Source: Bisporella sp. PMI_857
Lineage: Eukaryota > Ascomycota > Leotiomycetes > Helotiales > Helotiaceae
DNA: 64,000 nt
Direction of reading: 5' to 3'
Assembly (NCBI GenBank): GCA_021307315.1
Contig: JAJSPD010000020.1
Span: 496,001 to 560,000, forward strand
In this document: in pieces, positions 10,486-22,112 of the stretch
Layout: every line of letters begins with the position of its first letter
Numbering within the stretch: the stretch's first letter is position 1
Translations under genes and position numbers: made by a program
The notes under the pieces: generated by a model
Seen by the model: only the letters and a program-made list of their open reading frames with translations
Told to the model about the DNA's origin: nothing
Databases searched by the model: none

Positions 10486-11447
10486 ATGGCCACTACTCAA
10501 TTGCCGGCGCGTCGCGTGCTCTCTGACCTAAACGTCAACTCAACTCTATCTCCAGTAAGTACATTCACAGATTACCCCAAAGCCATGCACTCTAAATATC
10601 TACACGTTTTAACATGCATCTGATAGAGGAAGTCCTATAAGCCCTACAATTTTGATTTAGAAATGCAGAAAAAAGATGGAGTCATCGGTAAACGGCTGCA
10701 AGTAGAAGCATTTTCCGCCGGATCATCTCCAGCAAAGAGACGACGGAGCAATGGACCATTACTGGAGCCCTCCTCATCACCTGCCTCTTCTACCGCAGAC
10801 ACATCTTACAATACCACACAACTTACAGCCGGTGAGTGGTTTTGAAGTGCAGACAACTAGAACCAGCACCTCTGGATATACAGTCAAACTAATAGAACTA
10901 TCTAGTCACGGAACCAGACTCTCCTCACCCTCGAACCATCCCTCGAAACGAGCTTCGCCAACGAGCCGAAGCCATGAAGCTCCGTCTACGACTCGCCAAC
11001 TACAAAGTCGAAACAAAGCAAATTAATGTCCCTCTCGCTCAGCTTCGGCTCGAGACCAAGACCTCAAAGCCATCCAACCTTCCGCGTTTCTCCTCTTCCC
11101 TCACCACCGGCAAGCCACGCACGCCTCTTCCAGATACAATCCCAGATATCAGGATCAGAAGACCATCTTCAGAGAAGGCGCACCCTGTTACGCATATGCC
11201 ATCGTCACCGCCACCGCGTTATCTGGAAATAGTAAGTGGAAGCAATATTTCGCCTCGTAAAGAGGAGCTAGTTACGCCACTGCTACCGCGTCAGAGAGAG
11301 GATATTGCAGGCCGTCTGGCTGGAGAAAGCCCAACTAGGAAGGACCCGTCAGGCAGAGATTTAACAAGTAGCATCGTCAAACAGAAGACAGCAGCAGATT
11401 CGTTATTAGATCTAATGCGCCAGAGCGACTACTCTCGATCGTTTTAA
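10486..11447 (+). CDS. Whi5/Nrm1-like G1/S transcription repressor
   Basis: Three exons, 10486-10554, 10627-10831 and 10906-11447, give 271 residues; introns are 72 and 74 nt with GTAAGT and GTGAGT donors. The key element is at about residues 105-140: RQRAEAMKLRLRLANYKVET followed by KQINVPLAQL. This matches the short GTB motif of the Whi5/Nrm1 family, which binds the SBF/MBF transcription factors. In yeast these proteins repress G1/S genes until cyclin-CDK phosphorylates them (Whi5) or repress them at S-phase exit (Nrm1). Both flanks are disordered and rich in Ser-Pro/Thr-Pro (SSPAKRRR, TPLPDTIP, SPRKEELVTP), as expected of CDK targets; PAKRRR may be a nuclear signal. I cannot tell which paralogue it is. 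Confidence 0.82.
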
Positions 11448-12676
11448 GCCATCTTTTGGTTCCTCTCTAAAATTCGGACTACGACATTACGGCTGCCTTG
11501 ACCCAATTCTATTTATCTTTGTTGCATGGAAGGAGTTGTTGGCTGTATAAAGCATTTTACATATTCGAACGCATGGTTGGGGTTTGAGGTTCACGGATGT
11601 GTGCATTTTTGGCGGAGAATTATGACCTGAAATAATGGTGTCTTGGTGTTTGTTAAGTAGGAGGACTTGTGGATTGTAGCAGTATTAGAGCAAAGGACTG
11701 TTTGGATCAGTCTGGATTCATTCCCTCTTGATGAGTATCGGAGGTTATGCTTCCGGTTGTACTATACCCCCAAGGTGATAGAGTAATGCCCAACACGAAG
11801 CTTATTCTCTCAGGTGCGGGTGCACAGAACTTAGAATCTAACCCCCTTGCCCGATTATAGTATGCAGTGTATTTCTTCAGATGTATGATCCTCGCATCTT
11901 TCCTTACTCTTTGTTTCACCTGCGATATTCACAAAATCTCTCAGTAAGAGAACAATACCTGCTGTCTTTAATCAACACTCGCAACCACTAATGCAAGGCA
12001 AATCTCACTTTTCGGTCAGAAAGAAAGGGTTCGGTGAAGTTTTAATTCACCAACTACTTCTAATTAACTGCTTCCGTCACATATATCACTCAATAAATTA
12101 GACACCCGTTGCCTGCAAACCATCATTAACTAATCTATAGACATGCCAACTTTCTTGACTCCCAGCAGATGTTTCGCGCCCTCCTAGTACTCGTTCGTTG
12201 CCCCACACAGTATCATTCTATACAAAAAGGCGGCCAGATTTCCAAGCGGTTGTCTTTCAGGTTTTGTTTCTTGAAGGTGGTTGGTTTGATGTTTCCCGTA
12301 GTCAGGGAATAGCAAAGGGGTTTTTTCCAGTGTTCTTTCGAGGTTTTTTTATGGATGATGTATGATGCATGATTCATGGGCGAAAGCAAGTCCTTGAATC
12401 ATCGGCCGCGTTAAAGGTGGTTCAATACAAGCGAGAAGTTGGCGATTAGACCAGTATCTACCCTAATCCGCGACGTACGCGGCTCCTGCCACGTACCGAA
12501 TTTCCAGATGGCGCTGTGCTTTCACGCTGGGGGGTTCTGCCTCGTACCGGACTCCTCGCCGGGTCCGTCCTACCTTGTAGAGGTCCTCTCCATCTCTAAT
12601 TCCCATGCAGTCCCTTGGTCCTGGGGATGAACTCGTGCATTCTCTGTTGCGACTCCGGGCTTCCTTCCAATGGGCG
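11448..12676. other. Convergent intergenic region, 1.2 kb
   Basis: Lies between the 3' ends of the Whi5-like (+) and RING (-) genes. Only short frames without coding character; no repeat or RNA gene recognised. Probably two 3' UTRs plus spacer. Confidence 0.55.
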
Positions 12677-13789
12677 TTACTCCGCCCATGCTTGCATTTG
12701 TGACAGGGCGAGTTCTAGTTCCAAATCTGGATGTTGCCGCCTTTGATGATGCATCTCGCGCATAAACTGGCGTGGTTGGTGTTGTGATAACAGTCGCCTC
12801 AGAGGTTCATGTGGGTCTCTTGCTCGTTGGTGGATCGCAGATGCTTGTAGTAATGTTCCTGCCTGCTGTTCTGGATCATTCCAGAGTCGATGAATTTGAA
12901 TTGGTGGCTGATCTGGTCCAGCAGCTGCCGTATCAAACAGATTGTTCATCGGCTGAGAAATAGGCATGGTAACTCCAATGTAGCTATAAGGATCTGCATC
13001 AAGGTTGAAGTTGACGTTCGAAGCATTGGCGGGAGCTCCCAGAGATGGCGGGACAGGATTTCCTACAGAAACTGACATTTGCGGCCCATTTTCTTGACGG
13101 GTGTCCATGGAAGTTTGGCCGATAAGCTCGTTGAAGGCATCCAAGGTTGAAGCTAGAGCCTCTGTTTCAAAAGATCTAGTGACAGATCTTTCAGCGACAA
13201 AAAATGCCTCCCGGTGACCTAACGAGAAATACTCCTCAGGGAGATCATCATCATCGATATCATCTTCAAAGTCAATGCTGTTGACATCGAGGGACTGCAC
13301 ATACGCCACCCCTCTCACCTCCTCCCCCTCGGGAGTGAATTGTGGTTCTGGCTCTACTCCATACGCCCGCATCCTAATAGAGCTCTGGTTCTGTTGCAGG
13401 GGCATTCCGAGGGACGTAAGTCGACTAACGAGCCTATTCAGATCATTTCGCGGCATGGCGGGTCTAATGAGGTCTCTGCAAAGTACGCACGAGAGTTCTC
13501 CGGTGCCTACTCTTGCAACCCACTGCTTCCAGCACTCCTCACCGACATAATGGTTGTTCCTTGGGCAGATTAGCTCACGCTCCTCCACATCACCGTCTTC
13601 ATTTGGACAGTAGTATGGTTGATAGCAAATCGCACAGGTGATGTTGTTCTCGGTAAATGGTGCCGCGGAAGTTTCGGCGAGCTCGACCATCTCAGGGGTG
13701 CCTTTTTCTCGGATATGTGCGATATGCTCAGCTGTGAACTTTGAAGGAGCCTCTGAGGACACTGAAGTCTTCTGGGATGAGTCGGACAT
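12677..13789 (-). CDS. RING-type zinc-finger protein, 370 aa
   Basis: One uninterrupted exon. A RING-like cross-brace lies at residues 52-104: CAICYQPYYC (C52, C55), C75-P-R-N-N-H80, C86, then CVLC (C101, C104). A putative E3 ubiquitin ligase is the usual meaning; the spacing is not exactly canonical. The N-terminus is short and polar. After the RING come a hydrophobic MPRNDLNRLVSRLTSLGMPL helix and a very acidic patch (FEDDIDDDDLPEEYF, about residue 175), then a disordered Asn/Pro/Gln-rich tail ending RQHPDLELELALSQMQAWAE. No membrane segment is visible, so a soluble protein is likely. Substrate unknown. Confidence 0.8.
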   Translation of the reverse strand: MSDSSQKTSVSSEAPSKFTAEHIAHIREKGTPEMVELAETSAAPFTENNITCAICYQPYYCPNEDGDVEERELICPRNNHYVGEECWKQWVARVGTGELSCVLCRDLIRPAMPRNDLNRLVSRLTSLGMPLQQNQSSIRMRAYGVEPEPQFTPEGEEVRGVAYVQSLDVNSIDFEDDIDDDDLPEEYFSLGHREAFFVAERSVTRSFETEALASTLDAFNELIGQTSMDTRQENGPQMSVSVGNPVPPSLGAPANASNVNFNLDADPYSYIGVTMPISQPMNNLFDTAAAGPDQPPIQIHRLWNDPEQQAGTLLQASAIHQRARDPHEPLRRLLSQHQPRQFMREMHHQRRQHPDLELELALSQMQAWAE

Positions 13790-15327
13790 GCTGTAGATCT
13801 ATGTCTAGAAGTTTGCGTGGTTGAATAAGAAGTAATGAACTTTCAATAAATCAATAAGTAGACAGGTCAAAGTGCTTGATGCAAATATGCCCGTCGACTA
13901 TTTCAGAGAAGATATGCAATTCTCGAGAAACTAGAGGCGCCTAGTGACCGACCGGTAATTTTTAGTGCCTAAGCTCAAGTTGGCTAAAATTCAAAAGGTT
14001 CGAACACCGGTCCTGTGACTCACCAAAGCAGGTCTTCGGATTACCGTTATGAGAAACTTGTAGAATGAATAATTCCGCCTGCTCTTAATAAGTATCGGGA
14101 GCACGAGGATGTGTTTCAGATTTGCTATGTGAAGTTCAGTTGAATCAGATACGAGTGGTCGAGCTGAGCTTTTCAAGTATGGATCAAGCACGGGCGTTGT
14201 GGAGCAAAAATCGAACAGAAATGGATATTGTTTGTGAGGTGTGAAGAAAAGAAGTTGAAGAAAGGGGGTTCCCTGGTAGATATGGGTACTTTCAGTTCAG
14301 ATTCAAATTTATTTCCGCGATTTCAACTAGTTAGGTTTTACGATAATTAGGATTTCACCGAGTCTAGAACCTACGCGATAGTCTAATGCTGGTCGATGCT
14401 ATAGATCCTTGCAAATGAGACTAGTACTAGTTATTTTTATCTTGACTAATTACAGATTTAGGTCAAGACAGCTGGCCCTGCTAGATCCCCGCGATGTTGC
14501 GTCTTAAAATCACTCGCGGGAGAAATCTGATCATGACGATCCTCCCAAACATTCCAAATATTCCAGCAGAAGCATCAGTTCACGAATATATTTTCCTAAA
14601 TACGATCCCAAACAAACTTCTCATAGCCTACCTTTCCAGCAACTGGCAGTAAGGCGAACCGTTTCCGTAAGTTTGGGGACCTAGGCCCTAAGCTTCCGAA
14701 CTAACGCAAACCGACTTGATTAAGTCAAAACTTAAAAAGGTCACATGTATTCCATAGCGCATCAAAAAGAAACTAAGAAAAAAAGAACTTAAATTCACTG
14801 CTACAAAAAAGCTACCGTGCAGTAAAATGTGTCCCAGCTAAGAACACGGACAAGTATAATGCAAAAGTGCATGTAGGAAGGAAAAAGATCCCATGCATGA
14901 ACATTGTTTTACATTTGGCATGAGAGAATAGAAGAAGTTGTGAAACTAACGGGACACAATGGGGAACGTCATCCAATACGCAATAAAGTACATCAAAGTG
15001 CTCGAGATACGCCAGGTTGGAACAATGCGTAGATTTGTCGTTGGGAATTTCCCGAATGAGAAATAAGATTGAGCGCTAGGTTCGGCCCGCGAAAGGTGCA
15101 GAAGCTTAAGTAGAAACCTTAACTTAGGTTTAGAAGCCTTATTACATAAGCAAATACTCTTTCCATTCACAAAACTTGTGATTAGATCCTCTTTTATATC
15201 GTTGAGTCGAAATAATATTACTATATTAAGCTGTACGTAAACCTATATCCTGCTGCGGTATCATGACATTGAAACACCAAAATCTAAACTCCATCCGCTA
15301 TGCTCCAATCCATTTCTGATACAAGAT
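13790..15327. other. Intergenic region, 1.5 kb
   Basis: Lies between the start of the RING gene and the 3' end of the LMBR1-like gene. AT-rich, with many stops in all frames. No gene, repeat or RNA recognised; the first few hundred bases should hold the RING gene promoter. Confidence 0.55.
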
Positions 15328-17446
15328 CTACAACCTCACTCTGCCCTCCTGCCTCCCTCCAAACCAGCTCATGAAGTCACGGCTCGGGCCTGGAGCCGCA
15401 TCTGATATGTCATCATTACCTCCCATCCATTTCGGACGCTTAATGCCCTCTCCCACATTCTGAAGCCACTTTGGAGTCTGAACTGTTTCGAATGTGTTTT
15501 TAACACGATGTCCGAATGCTTCAAAGAAATTCTCATCTTCTACGTGGTCACTTCGCGACTGGGCTGCAGAAGCCGCCCTGGTTGTTGAGGGTTGACCTAG
15601 TGTGCGGTTTCTTTCTGCTGGAGGTACAGAAAGTATTGGCGCTGCTCTATTATTCGGGTTGTTGGGGGTATGAGTGCGCCGATCAGCAGAGCTGTCAGCT
15701 AGTCGGCTCAAAGATGAATCGCCGAGCTCTCGTTCAATGAGGTCCCGCCCCTCACGCCACGACCCTGTGCCATATCCGGTTTCATTCTCTTCATCTTCGT
15801 CGTCAATGACTCCTCCGAAGCCCACTAACTTCTTCACTTTTCCATACAGATTGAAGAGTGTAGCAAATACCGGCACCAGGATGAAAATCGGAAAGAGTGA
15901 GTCGAATCCCTCTCCAATGGGTGTAAGGTTAATCAAAACGCCGAGGAACTTATGAAACACCGTCTCTTCCCTAATCTCTTTCGGAAGAAAGGTCAAGAAA
16001 TTGAACGACAGTGGCACAGACAGCTTTGCTACTTGCATGGCGTACCACATAGCACTCTCGCCATGTGTATTCCTCTTTACTAGCGCTCTACCTCTCCAAA
16101 CTTTGACTTCTGTCAGAGAATACAGAGCTGCTGCGCACATGTATAGTATCCATAATGATGCAATGACTTGTCCAGCGAAACCTATCTGGCCTTTCTCGCT
16201 TTCTGGATGGTGGACTACCGTAAGAAAGATAATCGAAATGTACTCGTTGATTGGCTTGGTGACCTCGGACCAAATGATGCAGATTGATGCGAACGAGAGG
16301 AAGAAACCCAAGAACACTCGTGTATAAGGAACAACAAAATATTGGTACAGGTACCGAGTATACGGCGTGTGGATAGTGTATCGGTCCAGGAACGAAGAGT
16401 GTGGTGATGCATGGCCGATTTCAATCTTCTTTGATGCTGCTGAGTCAAGAGTAGCCTGGACTTTTACGGCATCATTTAGAAGCCGATCCCACTCATCAAT
16501 ATATCTTGTTCTGCTGTGTCTTGCTCTTGTAACCTTGCGACTCAGATCTGCTAAATATTGTTCCGTTATAACATTCGGCACGTTAACAGCAGGCATTGAC
16601 ATCCTTCTTGTTATCGTTCGAGGACGTGATTCTGGGAGATGCGAATCCTCGGCCAGCTCCTCAATCCAGTCTTGAAACAAGGCTGCAGACCCAGTTTTCC
16701 GGCTGGCAAGTGCAGCAACTTGTGCTTCTAGATCCTCCAAATTCTGTATCGCGTCTTCCATTTTCTCGTGAACCTTGGCAGCATTCCCTTGGATGCGACG
16801 TAACCTTCCACTGATGCTAGCGTTTCTGAATAACAATCTGGGTATAGCGACTAGTCCATGCCCCATCAAATAAATAGCCAAGGCTAAACCCCAGCAATAT
16901 GACAAAGCCATTACCAGCGACTTTACTGATTGAGTGTGAAAGCCTGCATATATGAATACATATATTGCCCCTGCTACACAGCTTGCTATTATAATTGCCT
17001 GGTATCGCGCATTTTCCTTCAACGAAAATAGCAATCGGCCCTTGGGCTCACGATATCCAGAATCAATGTATTCGCCGAGGAAGGGACAAATGAACCTGAA
17101 AATTGTTAGCTTAAGAAGAAACATACATGTGTGAGATGTAATACCATGTCAACGCAAATGTCAGCCAATAACTAATGCGCCAGCTGACCAGGAGGAGACG
17201 GTCGGGCAAGACTATCCCTCTACTTCCAGCATCCTGATCTCTTGCGGTTGACGCGAGATCAATCGGCACAAGTAATACTATGCTTGCGGGCAACCATAGA
17301 GCGAAAAATATTGGGATCAGGACATAAAGAGGCGTGGTACGGAGGGGAAGATAATGGCGAAGCAGGAGCAGGACGGCGAAGCTTATAACAATGAGGGCTG
17401 TACTAGCGAATATTTCGCTGCCGACGAGCGACGAAGTAGCTATCAT
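15328..17446 (-). CDS. LMBR1-family multi-pass membrane protein (LMBD2-like)
   Basis: Exon 1 17446-17145, intron 17144-17096 (49 nt, CTAAC branch), exon 2 17095-15328: 689 residues. Several strongly hydrophobic segments occur at the N-terminus (TALIVISFAVLLLL, VLIPIFFALWLPASIVLL, VSWRISYWLTFALTW) and again after a coiled-coil-like middle (KVHEKMEDAIQNLEDLEAQV, about residue 255). Further segments follow (VFLGFFLSFASICIIW, VIASLWILYMCAAALYSL). The conserved block FICPFLGEYIDSGYREPKGR spans the splice and is typical of LMBR1-like proteins. The C-terminal part is disordered, charged and Ser-rich. The family includes lipocalin-receptor-like and lysosomal membrane proteins; the fungal role is unknown to me. 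Start is 310 bp from the divergent neighbour. Confidence 0.87.
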
Positions 17447-17756
17447 ATTTTTTCATGGGTCTTGCAATCAGCTGAAAGAAATATGAATTGGCTGTCGTGG
17501 TGAAATAAGTGGTAAGTGATGCATCCCGGGGCGAGACGGCATCCAAAAGGAGCGGGAAAGGCGGGCTGACGCACTTGCACTCTCGTAAGCTGCATCACAT
17601 GCAGATAAGGCGCGCCAAGTATTGATAAGAGCTTGTCTTGCAAAAAGAGTCCCCACTTCAGCTTCTCCCCTCCATTTTGCAATTCGTCCATACCAAATTG
17701 TGATATTGAAAGCACCGTAAACATAGCTTACATTTGCCAATCGCAACATAGCCGCA
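17447..17756. promoter_or_regulatory. Bidirectional promoter region
   Basis: The 310 bp between the LMBR1-like start (minus) and the 481-residue gene start (plus) is all the room there is for both promoters. No specific site could be assigned. Confidence 0.5.
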
Positions 17757-19340
17757 ATGGCCAGCGGAAAAGAATATGGCCAGGCGATGTCGCCGCCCTA
17801 CACCGAATACAACGGTGAAATCAGTAGTGAGGGTTTCCGTGCTTTCTATGCACAATTCCGTCCTGATTCTTTTGCAGCCTTGCCCATCGACATCTCGAAT
17901 CAATTGACTGATTTGGCGTCAGCTAATGCTCCTCTACCTATTGGACCAAATGCCGTACAAGTAACTCTTGCCCATTCTAGAGAATCGGGACTATCATATT
18001 CGCCTACACGAGAGACATCCTTTCGTGCGACATCTCCAACGAAGCGCAAGTTGGGAGGTGAACTACAAGTGAGCAAACGGCTGAGAAAAACAGTCGAGAC
18101 CGCCGACGGAGATCAAACACAAGAACCACCCCTACAGCAGATTACAATTCATTCCAGCGATACCTTGCTCAAGAAACACGGGAAGTCCACCGCAGAAATG
18201 GTGAGGGTAAGAGATGCTGGAGTTGGCGGAGCAAGATATATTCGTAAGTTGTAGCTTCGCAATTTCCTCTCAATCGCGCAGCTACCTATCTATAATGTAT
18301 AACTCGGCCTGTACTGACGCCTTTCCATATAGGCACGCCCATGTCTGAATTGAATGAAACCCTACAAATCAGCCCCGAGGATTTTCTCAGACTTCAGCCA
18401 TTGTGCAAGCAGTTCATGCTAGATCCTGAACATCCCGAACGATTCAATATGGTTGGCAGGAAGGAAAGCCCCCAAGTCGATGTTAATAAGGTCAGACTCT
18501 TCGAAGTCACAACTAAGTTCCTAGTAGAGGGCGGTTGGGGAGAAGAGTTCTGGGGTGAAAAGAATGAAATAGCCAATCGAACATATAAATGGCCTGAGTC
18601 GAAGGAAGAGTACATAATTTGGAAGCATGCTTCTACACTAGTTACTAATCAGTAACAGTATTGCCCATTCTATGGTTGGTCTTATGCGTCGAATGGTTAC
18701 GAACGAGAAACAACGTCTCTATGCGACAGCACAACGGGAGAAACGGGAAAGAGGCTACAAAGCAGCTTCTAGCAAATCGAAGAAGCCAAAAATTGTCGAC
18801 GCAAGAAGCTTGTTGAACAAGCTCAAGGGTATTGAGAGTAGTAGCGAGGAACAGAGCATGTCTCCTAGCCCAGATGCCGAAAGCTTCACGCAAGGGTCTC
18901 CTCCCCCTTCTTCAAGGACCCTGAAGCCGGATGAAGATTTGGGCCAGATATCTCGTGGACAAGAAAGCATTGCTACCAGCACACTACCCTCCAATACTAG
19001 TATTGCCTCCGCGTCACTAAAAAGGGCCACTTCTGTCGTCTCTGTCCAAAGCACCTCGCCCAGATTCCCAGACTGCTGGCTCAACATCCTTCAAAGCGGT
19101 CGCCGTATATTGCCCAAAGTGCCATTCAACACTGACAATGGAGAAAAATTTCATGATCTCCTTCAATTCATCGACATCATCATTGACGATGGCCACTCTT
19201 ACAAGGAGGTCAAGGTTTCTGGCCCTACCGGTGTAATCGATGTCAATGACGAGGCGTCGTGGTCTGCTGCCCTCGAGGCAATCAAGGATGCCGATTGGAT
19301 GGATGGCGAGGTCCGGGTCATGGTTGATATTGCAACGTAA
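17757..19340 (+). CDS. Unknown conserved-looking protein, 481 aa
   Basis: Three exons, 17757-18243, 18333-18609 and 18659-19340. Introns are 89 nt (GTAAGT, CTGAC branch) and 49 nt (GTACAT donor, TACTAAT branch, ACAG acceptor). The second intron removes an in-frame stop and restores WPESKED|IAHSMVGLMRRM. I do not recognise the family. The N-terminal third is disordered with a basic patch (SPTKRKLGG, SKRLRK) suggestive of nuclear location. The middle (about 160-280) is compact: LNETLQISPEDFLRLQPLCK and VRLFEVTTKFLVEGGWGEEF. A Ser/Pro-rich linker follows, then a C-terminal domain from about residue 375 (FPDCWLNILQSGRRILPKVP to GEVRVMVDIAT), with alternating helix and strand. A chromatin or transcription role would be a guess. 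Confidence 0.78.
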
Positions 19341-19928
19341 AACAGCTTATTTGCTTGGAGCGCAAGCAGGAGGTGAGATATAGACTGCACGTGTATAACT
19401 ACGATGAAAAAAGGAATTTAGCAATGGAGCGTGCCTGGATCATCGGAAAAGGCGATATGAGCTAGATGAGAGCTAGGATGCATGTGTACAACTAGGTTTT
19501 GCGCGTATCTGCTGCATTTAGCATAGACAGCACCTCTCATGAGGCATGAGACATGAATGGATGATATGATACCCCCTGGCCCAGTATATCCTAATTCCGC
19601 TTCGATTTATGTGTATCAAGAAACTGACCCTGTTCGCAGTTCAGATCAACCAACTATGTGGAGTCCAACCATCAATATCATTTGTGCGATAGGAGCTCGC
19701 GGTTTTGATTTTACATATCGAGCGACCAGAGTGCGTCGTTTCCGCGCTATATTTCGAATTTCCCAGATTTTGGTGATCCCGCGGGCACTGGGTAAGGCGA
19801 CTGTGATGTGTTCCACCATGCCAAGTAAATTGAGGGGCACACATTTTCTGTTTACCTTGGCCCCTCCATCCTTTTCAAAGCCCATTCTAGTCTTTGAAGT
19901 CAAGGTCTCTAACGTACCCGAGCTCAAG
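19341..19928. other. Intergenic / promoter of the methyltransferase
   Basis: About 590 bp. A frame enters from upstream into the methyltransferase start but has no coding character before the methionine at 19929. No other feature. Confidence 0.5.
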
Positions 19929-21022
19929 ATGTCAACCTTCCTTACCGATCGCATACGGCTATCAGACGAGAGCGATGCCAACAACGAGCCAGAAGATTAC
20001 CTCTCTTCTGCCTTGGGTGTGAGCTCTTTCCCCTCGTTGCGTCCCTCCTGTTTACAATGATCAGTTGCCGAAGAAACGAAGCTGATATGAAACAGGTCAT
20101 ATTCCCAGACGATATCACAAACCAACATGGCGACGCTTCTACATCCGTCATTTACCAATCTGCGGTCTTAGGGGACATCTACCTCGCTCTCGCAGACCCG
20201 GCGGCGCGCAACACATCGTTGTTCAGCCACTTCGTGTGGAATGCCGCCGTATTGCTCGCGGTTTTCATCGAGGAAGGGGCCATTACCTGTCCCCCATTTG
20301 CTCTCCAGGCTATCACCGACAATGGAGCAACCTCAAATCCCACACAAGCCTCCGTTAATGCCGACGCGGAATACAATGGGCACGATGAGAAGAGCGAACT
20401 TGGCAGCGGAAGCACACAAGGAAGTCCTGGTGGCATTACGGTAGATTTCTCCGTCCAGAACCTCTCCGTTCTTGAGCTCGGAGCCGGCACAGGTCTCGCT
20501 GGCATAGTAGCAACCCTAAGAGGCGCCTCCCGCGTGCTAATAACCGATTATCCAGCACCGGAAATCTTGGCTAACATTAAAGTCAACGTCGGCCGCAACA
20601 TCACCTCCCGTGAGCCCTCACCTCCTGCCTTCGCCAGCGTCGAGGGCCACGAGTGGGGCGTCCTTACCGATCCCTTTTCAGTCACGCATAAAGAAATGTT
20701 TGATAGAATCATCGTGGCGGACTGCCTCTGGATGCCGCACCAGCACGAGAATTTGCTCAGGAGCATCAGGTGGTTCCTGAAGGAAGATGGCAAGGCGTGG
20801 GTTGTGGCGGGATTTCATACCGGGAGGGAGAAGATGAGTGGTTTCTTCAAGAGGGAGCAATTGCAGGGTTTGGGGTTGGAAATTGAGCTAATTTGGGAGA
20901 GGGAGGCCGGTGGTAAAGAGCGGGAATGGACAGAGGACAGGGGAGTCGAGGATATCACGGAGCGGAAGAGATGGTTGGTTGTCGCGGTGCTGAGAAGACT
21001 GACCGAGACGACCGAAAAGTAA
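19929..21022 (+). CDS. Nnt1/Efm7-like protein N-methyltransferase
   Basis: Two exons, 19929-20018 and 20096-21022, 338 residues; the 77-nt intron uses GTGAGC and AACAG in phase 0. Class I methyltransferase of family 16: LFSHFVWNAAVLLAVFIEE at about 72-90, SAM-binding motif I VLELGAGTGLAG at about 155-166, motif II LITDYPAPEIL, and IIVADCLWMPHQHENLLRSI as the post-motif block. Yeast Efm7 (Nnt1) methylates the N-terminus and Lys3 of translation factor eEF1A, and earlier annotation called it nicotinamide N-methyltransferase. An insertion of about 45 polar residues (about 101-145) sits between the HFVWNA block and motif I, which is longer than I expect for the family. The true substrate cannot be read from sequence. 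Confidence 0.85.
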
Positions 21023-21370
21023 GATACGGTGAGGACCACCATGAAATTTAATGGTGGCATCCATTACAGTGGGATTATGACAAGGCTACAACAACCTGCA
21101 TATATGGCTGGATGCCTTGCGGAACTGGGGGAACGGCAGCAACGGAGGCACGATACAGTATAGGAAATGGACCGAGCGGTGAATGTACAGGGGTGTGATA
21201 GAATCCCAAGTCTCTGGTTCAGCCGCGCTCCGCCCGCCCAAAGTGGTATCCAAGGCTGAGAGAGAACGGGTACGAACACATGGGAAAATGGGCTCGTCCG
21301 ATGGCGCGCTGGGAAAGGCTAGAGACGCAAGGGGCGCACCAGAGGACCGATATCCAGGTCTGCGGTACCT

Positions 21371-21402
<32 letters not shown>

Positions 21403-22112
21403 ATGCATGCCCATCCTGCGCGAGTAATATACGGATATAAACACGAGCCACTGCCTGCGGACTATCTCCGCAGGTGACATCTACTCCAGAAGTGAGTAAT
21501 GAGAAGAAGGGAATAAGAAAGGTACAAGATGAGCAGGCCATAGAGTATCTAGTCTACAATAAATAGATGACGCGACACGTCAACTCCACCATGCCTCTCT
21601 GCATATTCACAAATCACAATTGAATGGAGATCATGAGGGACAAGTCTGAATGTATGATCAAGAGATACAATCTCGCTTCAAATTACTTTACGTCTAGCAT
21701 ATCTCAGCTCCTCGCTATGCACTCACAATTCATCAGGCCACCGGAACCCGCCGATGCTCCTTTCCATCCTCTCATGTCCAAGAATCTCATATCAGAGAAA
21801 TTACATGATTCCATGATCCGCTCAACACAAACAAGACAACTCAGCAAATATTGTCATACAAGAAACATATCCAACAGAAAATTAGAAAGAACTTTTGTCT
21901 TCCTGACCCGTTGTCCCAGTTGGTAGAATATAAGAATAAGAATGGTGTGGTATCGTAAAATGCGTAACCCCTTCCCCAAATTGCGCCTATAACAGTGTCC
22001 AAAAGCGGGGGTGACGAGGTAAATAAGAGTTTGTTCATAACACATGTCTTCGTAGTTGGCAAACAACTGGCATGTACTGTTGCTGCTCCTCGTACATGGG
22101 GGGGCGAGGCGT
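21023..22112. other. Convergent intergenic region with a CAG microsatellite
   Basis: About 1.1 kb between two 3' ends. The only structure seen is (CAG)10 at 21371-21400. It makes all-Ser, all-Ala or all-Leu runs in chance frames but no real gene. Confidence 0.6.
21371..21400. repeat. (CAG)10 microsatellite
   Basis: Ten perfect CAG units in non-coding DNA about 350 bp downstream of the methyltransferase stop; likely polymorphic in length. Confidence 0.95.

Noticed and set aside
13900..14060. GGTTCGAACAC sequence resembling a tRNA T-loop
   Set aside because: No acceptor stem or D-loop could be folded around it by eye, so no tRNA is claimed.
21086..21541. Leucine-, alanine- or serine-run frames around the CAG microsatellite
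   Set aside because: The runs come directly from the (CAG)10 repeat read in different frames; flanks show nothing.
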